Source: Myxococcales bacterium
GTDB lineage: Bacteria; Myxococcota_A; Polyangia; Haliangiales; Haliangiaceae
Direction of reading: 5' to 3'
NCBI GenBank assembly: GCA_016794545.1
Contig: JAEUJX010000603.1
Location: forward strand, 1 to 61,370
DNA length: 61,370 nucleotides
Below are positions 57,159-61,370 of the stretch, piece by piece (the stretch's first letter is position 1; the number at the start of each line of letters is the position of its first letter). The notes under the pieces were generated by a model that was not told the origin of the DNA, ran no database searches, and was given only the letters and a program-made list of their open reading frames with translations. The position numbers were made by a program, and so were the translations under genes.

Positions 57159-58319
57159 ATGCTTCCCCGCATGGGACGGATCGCGATCGCCATGCTGGTC
57201 GCCGTGCTCGTGCTGCCGCGCGCGATGGCGCAGCCCGGCGACGGTGACATCGAGATGGAGCCGGAGAACGCCGGCAGCGGAAGCGCCGCCGGCAGTGGCA
57301 GCGCGAGCGCGCCGGCGCCCGACGACGCCCCGCCCGCGGTGGTGAAGGATCCGAAGCTCGCGAAGAAGCTGCAGCAGGCGGCCGTGCAGCTCGACAAGAA
57401 GGGTGACCAGGCGAACAAGCGCAACAAGCCCGACGACGCGAAGGCGCAGTGGGAGCAGGCGCTCGTCGCCTACGCGAAGGCGATGGAGGTCTCCGAGGAC
57501 GCCGCGGCGCTGCCGATGCGCTACGACGTCGGACTCATCAACGAGAAGCTCGGCAAGCTCGATGTCGCCGCGATCCACATGCGCGCCGTCGCGGCGGCGA
57601 CGGGCATCAAGCCCGACATCGTGAAGAAGGCGAAGGCGAAGTTCGACGAGCTGACGACGAAGGTCGGCCTCGTGACGCTGACCGTGAACGCCGAGGGCGC
57701 GACGATCTCGCTGAACGGCGCCGAGATCGCGAAGACGCCGCTGGCCGAGCCGCTGATCTTCATGCCCGGCACGTACACGCTCTCGTTCGCCGCCGACGGC
57801 TTCCAGCCGAAGGACTCCGAGATCAAGGTCGAGGCCGGCAGCGAGAGCGAGCGCGGCATCGATCTCGAGCCGATCAAGATCGTCGTGACGCCGATCAAGA
57901 CCGAGCCCGAGGAGCCCGTGGTCGTCCCGCCCCCGAAGCAGCCATCGAAGCTCCCGCTCTACATCGGCGGCGGCGCGACCGTGGTGTTCCTCGGCGCGGC
58001 GGTCATCACCGGCATCATGGCCGTCGGCCAGCACTCGACCTTCGTGGCCGAGGACTCGACGGACTTCGAACGCGACGACGCCAAGTCCAACGGCAAGACG
58101 CTCGCCCTCACGACCGACGTCCTGTTCGTCGGGGCGCTGGCCGCGGGTGGGTTCACGGCCTACTGGTACTTCAAGAAGTACAAGCCCGCGAAGAGCAAGA
58201 CGACCGAGGGCGAGGGCCCGCCCCGGCGCGATCCGCGCGCCCCCGAGATCTCCAAGGTCGACGTCGTTCCGTGGGTCCAAGGTACCAACGCTGGTCTCAG
58301 CGTCCTCGGATCCTTTTAA
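57159..58319 (+). CDS. TPR-like/PEGA-domain protein with membrane helices
   Basis: 386 aa from the ATG at 57159, or 382 from the ATG at 57171. A signal peptide (IAMLVAVLVLPRAMA) is followed by a Gly/Ser/Ala linker, then a TPR-like helical part (QWEQALVAYAKAMEV). A PEGA domain lies at about residues 165-235 (TLTVNAEGATISLNGAEIAKTPLAEPLIFMPGTYTLSF). Two membrane-type helices follow near 270-290 and 322-345 (PLYIGGGATVVFLGAAVITGIMAVG). PEGA domains are common in myxobacterial surface proteins. RecO stop and this start are one base apart. Confidence 0.87.
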   Translation: MLPRMGRIAIAMLVAVLVLPRAMAQPGDGDIEMEPENAGSGSAAGSGSASAPAPDDAPPAVVKDPKLAKKLQQAAVQLDKKGDQANKRNKPDDAKAQWEQALVAYAKAMEVSEDAAALPMRYDVGLINEKLGKLDVAAIHMRAVAAATGIKPDIVKKAKAKFDELTTKVGLVTLTVNAEGATISLNGAEIAKTPLAEPLIFMPGTYTLSFAADGFQPKDSEIKVEAGSESERGIDLEPIKIVVTPIKTEPEEPVVVPPPKQPSKLPLYIGGGATVVFLGAAVITGIMAVGQHSTFVAEDSTDFERDDAKSNGKTLALTTDVLFVGALAAGGFTAYWYFKKYKPAKSKTTEGEGPPRRDPRAPEISKVDVVPWVQGTNAGLSVLGSF

Positions 58320-58343
58320 GCGCCCGCACGTTCAGGAGCTTCC

Positions 58344-59222
58344 ATGGCGAACCCAGGCTTTCCGCAGCAACCGATGCAGCCGCCGATGAGCGGCGCGCCC
58401 CAGGGCGCCGTGCCTCCTCCCAAGCCGGTGAAGAGCGGCGGCGGCGGCAAGATGCTGCCGATCATCGTGTCGGCGGGCCTCGCGGTCGGGACGTTCTGCG
58501 GCCTGCTGTTCGGCGTCGGCCTCAACGCGGAGGCGGACAGCTCGTCATCCTCGTCGAGCTCGTCGTCCTCGAGCACGGACGACAAGAAGGACGATTCGTC
58601 GACGACCGTCGCGAAGACCGAGCCGGCGAAGACCGAGCCGGCGAAGACCGAGCCGGCGAAGACCGAGCCGGCCAAGACCGAGCCGGCGAAGACCGAGCCC
58701 GCCGCGGGGAGCGGCAGCGCGACGCCGGCGAAGACCGAGCCCGCAGCGGGGAGCGGCAGCGCGACGCCGGCGAAGACCGAGCCCGCCGCGGGGAGCGGCA
58801 GCGCCGCGAAGGCCGAGCCGGCGAAGACCGAGCCGGCGAAGACCGAGCCGGCGAAGGTGGGCGCGGGCAGTGGTTCCGCGACGCCCGCGAAGGCGGAGCC
58901 GGTGAAGGTCGCCGAGGTGAAGAAGCCGAAGCTGACGATCGAGGTGAGCCCGGCCGTCCCCGGCGCGAAGATCACGGTCGATGGCAAGGCGGTCGTGGGC
59001 TCGACGTACGAGGTCGATCTCGGGAAGGCGACGAAGAAGGAAGTGAAGATCGTCGTGAAGGCGAGCGGCTACAAGACGGCCGAGCAGAAGGTCGAGGTCG
59101 ACAGCGACCTCGCCGTGAAGATCGACATGGTCAAGCGCCCGGCGCAGCCGAGCGGCACCAGGCCGCCGGCCGGCAAGACCGAGCCGAAGAAGAAGCCGCC
59201 CGGCGGCCTGATCGATATCTGA
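58344..59222 (+). CDS. Membrane PEGA-like protein with Ser and AKTEP repeats
   Basis: 292 aa. A cytoplasmic Pro/Gly-rich start (residues 1-35) leads to one membrane helix at about 37-60 (MLPIIVSAGLAVGTFCGLLFGVG). A poly-Ser tract (12 Ser near residue 66) and Lys/Thr/Glu/Pro tandem repeats (TEPAK units, near 90-170) follow. The last 90 residues form a PEGA-like beta domain (KLTIEVSPAVPGAKITVDGKAVVGSTYEVDL). Probably an extended periplasmic stalk carrying a PEGA domain. Same unit as the previous gene, 24 bases downstream. Confidence 0.85.
   Translation: MANPGFPQQPMQPPMSGAPQGAVPPPKPVKSGGGGKMLPIIVSAGLAVGTFCGLLFGVGLNAEADSSSSSSSSSSSSTDDKKDDSSTTVAKTEPAKTEPAKTEPAKTEPAKTEPAKTEPAAGSGSATPAKTEPAAGSGSATPAKTEPAAGSGSAAKAEPAKTEPAKTEPAKVGAGSGSATPAKAEPVKVAEVKKPKLTIEVSPAVPGAKITVDGKAVVGSTYEVDLGKATKKEVKIVVKASGYKTAEQKVEVDSDLAVKIDMVKRPAQPSGTRPPAGKTEPKKKPPGGLIDI
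58611..58857 (+). repeat. In-phase tandem repeat (15-bp TEPAK units plus 45-bp blocks)
   Basis: GCGAAGACCGAGCCG repeats about six times in a row (58611-58700). Three 45-base copies of a Gly/Ser/Ala/Thr-Pro block follow, then more 15-base units. All keep the reading frame, so copy number can change without a frameshift. Confidence 0.9.
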
Positions 59223-59274
59223 GCTCGCCGAGCGAGCGTCGCCGACCGGAGCGAGGCGGCAAGCGCGCCGAGGG

Positions 59275-60126
59275 TCAGCCCTTGACGGCGCCGGCGGTGA
59301 GACCGCCGACCAGATACTTCTGCAGCACGTAGAACGCGACCATCACCGGGACGCTGGTGACGACCGCGCCGGCGGCGAACAGACCCCAGTTCGCGGAGAA
59401 CTCGGTGACGCTCGACTGGATCAGGACCGGCAGCGTGTACTTGGTCTGATCGGTCATGAACGTCGAGGCCATGATGAACTCGTTCCACGCCGTCATGAAC
59501 GAGAACAACGCGGTCACCGCGATCGCGGGGCGGGACAGCGGCAGGATGATCTTCACGAAGATCATCCACGTCGAGGCGCCGTCGATGCGCGCGGCCTCCT
59601 CGAGCTCGCGCGGCAGCGAGTCGAAGTAGCCCTTCAGCGTCCACACGCAGAACGGGATCGCGGTGGTCGAGTAGACGAGCACGAGGCCCGCGATCGAGTT
59701 GAGGAGGCCGAGCTTGTTGAGGATGACGTAGAGCGGCAGGAGCAGCAGCGTCGCCGGGAACATCTGGACGACGAGGAACATCGTCAGCCCCGTCTTGCGG
59801 CCCGGGAACCGGAACCGCGAGAGGGCGTAGGCCGCGGTGCACGATAGCGAGACGCCGACGACGGTCGTCAGCAGCGACACCACGATCGAGTTGAACGCCG
59901 TGCGCAGGAACAGGAGCTCACCGTTCGCGGCGCGCGCGCCGAACAGGTCGCGGAAGTGATCGAGCGTGAACGAGCTCGGCACCGGCGACGCCGACAGCGC
60001 GAACTGCGTGCCGGGCTCGAACGCCTTCTTGCAGACCAGCATCACCGGGTACAGCACGACCGCGGTGAGGAGGATCAGCGCGACGTAGACCAGCACGCGC
60101 ATCGGAGCACGGGGGGCGCGGTTCAT
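59275..60126 (-). CDS. malG: MalG-type sugar ABC transporter permease
   Basis: 283 aa from the ATG at 60126. About six membrane helices; the EAA loop is present (EEAARIDGASTWMIFVKIILPLSRPAI). It matches the CUT1 (maltose-type) permease MalG and pairs with the MalF-type gene, which it overlaps by four bases (ATGA at 60126-60123). Together they would import an oligosaccharide. No ATPase (MalK) or binding protein is visible in the window. Confidence 0.9.
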   Translation of the reverse strand: MNRAPRAPMRVLVYVALILLTAVVLYPVMLVCKKAFEPGTQFALSASPVPSSFTLDHFRDLFGARAANGELLFLRTAFNSIVVSLLTTVVGVSLSCTAAYALSRFRFPGRKTGLTMFLVVQMFPATLLLLPLYVILNKLGLLNSIAGLVLVYSTTAIPFCVWTLKGYFDSLPRELEEAARIDGASTWMIFVKIILPLSRPAIAVTALFSFMTAWNEFIMASTFMTDQTKYTLPVLIQSSVTEFSANWGLFAAGAVVTSVPVMVAFYVLQKYLVGGLTAGAVKG

Positions 60127-61370
60127 GATTCGTCGCCTCGCTTGCTCCGCACGAGCCGCGCGCCGAACACGGTCCACAGCAGCAGGATGAGGAAGATGAT
60201 CGTCGCGTAGGCGGCGGCCATCCCGTAGCGCTCGCCGCGCTCGAACGCCCAGCGGTACGCGTCGGTGACGAGGATGTTCGTCGAGCCACCGGGCTGGCCG
60301 GCGGACACCAGGTAGATGACGTTGAACATGTTGAACGTCCAGATCGAGCCGAGCGCCACCGCCGGACCCAGGGCCGGGCGCAGGTGCGGCAGCGTGATGT
60401 GGCGGAACCGCTGCCAGGCGCTCGCGCCGTCGACGGACGCGGCCTCGTAGAGCTCCTTCGGGATCGACTCGAGTGCGCCGAGCGCGACGACCATCATGAA
60501 CGGGAAGCCGAGCCACGTGTTCGTGATGACGTTCGCAGAGAACGACGTCGCCCACGAGGAGAACCACGACACGCCGTCGAGCCCGAACCAGTGGAGCAGC
60601 GAGTTGATCGCGCCGTACTCGCCGGTGAACATGCCCTTCCAGATCAGCGCGGTGATGTAGTTCGGGACCGCCCACGGCAGGATGAACAGCATCCGCCACA
60701 GGCCCTTGCCGCGGAGCCACGAGCGCGAGAGCACGAGCGCGAGCGCGACACCGATCGTCACGTGAAGCGCGACGTTCGCGATCGTCCACAGGACGGTGAC
60801 ACCGAGGATGAACCAGAAGTTCAGCGGGTCATCGAGCGGCCGGCCTCCGCCCGACAGGATCTCGCCGAAGTTATGGAGGCCCACGAACGACCACTGGCCG
60901 TGGTGATGGTCGTAGAACCCGAGGAAGAGGCCGATCACGAACGGGGCGGCGACCAGCACGAGCATCGACACCGCGGCCGGCGCGAGGAACGCGAGCGCCG
61001 TCCGGTGGCCTCGCACGCCGGTCGCGAAGCGATCGGTGAGGCGCGCGGACTGCGCGAGGGCGAGCGCGAGACCGACGAGCACGATCGCCGTCGCCGCGAT
61101 CCACGACTCCCACAGCGCGCAGGGGATCGCGAGCGCCGCGATCCCGGCGGCGCTGCCGATGCGCGCGGCCCTGCCGCCGATCAGCGCGCCCGCGGCGGCC
61201 AGCGCGGCCCCGAGGCCGAGCACGCCGATCAACACGAGGAGCGGGTAGGGCGCGGGACGCGCGGGCGGCGCGAGCGCGATCGCGAGCGCCGGCGAGGCGG
61301 TGCGCGGATCGATCGACCGACCGTCGGGGATCGGGCGCACCGCGAGCGCGCGGCCGGTGCCGTCGGGGAG
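60123..61370 (-). CDS. malF: MalF-type sugar ABC transporter permease, 5' end cut by window
   Basis: At least 415 aa; the frame is open through the window end (a GTG at 61340 is possible but protein-like sequence continues upstream). The visible part has several N-terminal hydrophobic helices (YPLLVLIGVLGLGAALAAAGALIGG, GIAALAIPCALWESWIAATAIVLVG), then the permease core with EAA loop YEAASVDGASAWQRFRHITLPHLRPAL. It is longer at the N-terminus than typical MalF. A solute-binding domain fused upstream is possible. Confidence 0.88.
   Translation of the reverse strand, partial: LPDGTGRALAVRPIPDGRSIDPRTASPALAIALAPPARPAPYPLLVLIGVLGLGAALAAAGALIGGRAARIGSAAGIAALAIPCALWESWIAATAIVLVGLALALAQSARLTDRFATGVRGHRTALAFLAPAAVSMLVLVAAPFVIGLFLGFYDHHHGQWSFVGLHNFGEILSGGGRPLDDPLNFWFILGVTVLWTIANVALHVTIGVALALVLSRSWLRGKGLWRMLFILPWAVPNYITALIWKGMFTGEYGAINSLLHWFGLDGVSWFSSWATSFSANVITNTWLGFPFMMVVALGALESIPKELYEAASVDGASAWQRFRHITLPHLRPALGPAVALGSIWTFNMFNVIYLVSAGQPGGSTNILVTDAYRWAFERGERYGMAAAYATIIFLILLLWTVFGARLVRSKRGDES

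Overview
This is a GC-rich window (third codon positions almost all G or C, many GTG and TTG starts). It is packed with about 46 protein genes and no rRNA, tRNA, IS element or CRISPR array that I can see. The gene set points to a Myxococcota (delta-proteobacterial) chromosome, probably from the Polyangia/Nannocystis/Haliangium side rather than Myxococcus proper. The evidence is three Hanks-type Ser/Thr kinases (two with an N-terminal zinc ribbon), a protein with the myxobacterial MXAN_5187-type C-terminal domain, PEGA and HEAT/TPR envelope proteins, many lipoproteins, lipoproteins with CX4CH haem motifs, and an ECF sigma/FecR-type anti-sigma pair. The window looks like vertically inherited core chromosome; I see no clear island boundary.

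Layout. 0-4.1 kb: kinase (cut by the window start) coupled to a secreted protein, a lipoprotein and a Uma2-family nuclease-like protein. 4.1-6.3 kb: ECF sigma factor coupled to an anti-sigma/FecR/PEGA-like/AgmX-like protein. 6.4-8.7 kb: beta-helix lipoprotein plus dihaem cytochrome, a two-gene pair known to recur but of unknown function. 8.7-13.6 kb (minus): small barrel, GMC oxidoreductase, HEAT/Gly-rich/barrel fusion, small lipoprotein. 13.7-15.8 kb (minus): membrane-bound HdrD-like Fe-S oxidoreductase. 15.9-17.4 kb: metallophosphoesterase. 17.4-21.8 kb (minus): secreted protein and HEAT protein that together resemble a split large-lipid-transfer-protein system. 21.9-25.3 kb (minus): rluF and mutS. 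25.5-31.6 kb: two large extracellular haem lipoproteins sharing a hydrazine-synthase-alpha-like C-terminal module, with a HEAT protein between them. 31.7-39.7 kb: secreted protein, purple-acid-phosphatase-like lipoprotein, Omp85-like barrel plus kinase-motif lipoprotein, coiled-coil membrane protein, barrel. 39.7-46.5 kb: hydrolase, kinase, Cache/HAMP sensor, namZ, nadD, Rossmann/DUF2520. 46.5-54.2 kb: secreted protein, kinase, FadL-like barrel, TetR, VWA protein, class II amidotransferase-like protein, monoacylglycerol-lipase-like hydrolase. 54.3-59.2 kb: TPR lipoprotein, RodZ-like HTH protein, recO, two PEGA proteins. 59.3-61.4 kb (minus): MalG- and MalF-type sugar ABC permeases, the latter cut by the window end.

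Overall theme: most genes encode envelope parts (lipoproteins, beta-barrels, TPR/HEAT/PEGA scaffolds) mixed with signalling genes. Translational coupling through ATGA, GTGA or TGATG overlaps occurs at nine or more junctions and gives confidence in the starts. The best candidates for undescribed biology are the vitellogenin/MTP-like HEAT protein with its secreted partner, the Omp85-barrel plus HxDLKxxN/DFG lipoprotein pair, and the HzsA-like cytochrome locus. All family assignments come from motif reading without database searches.
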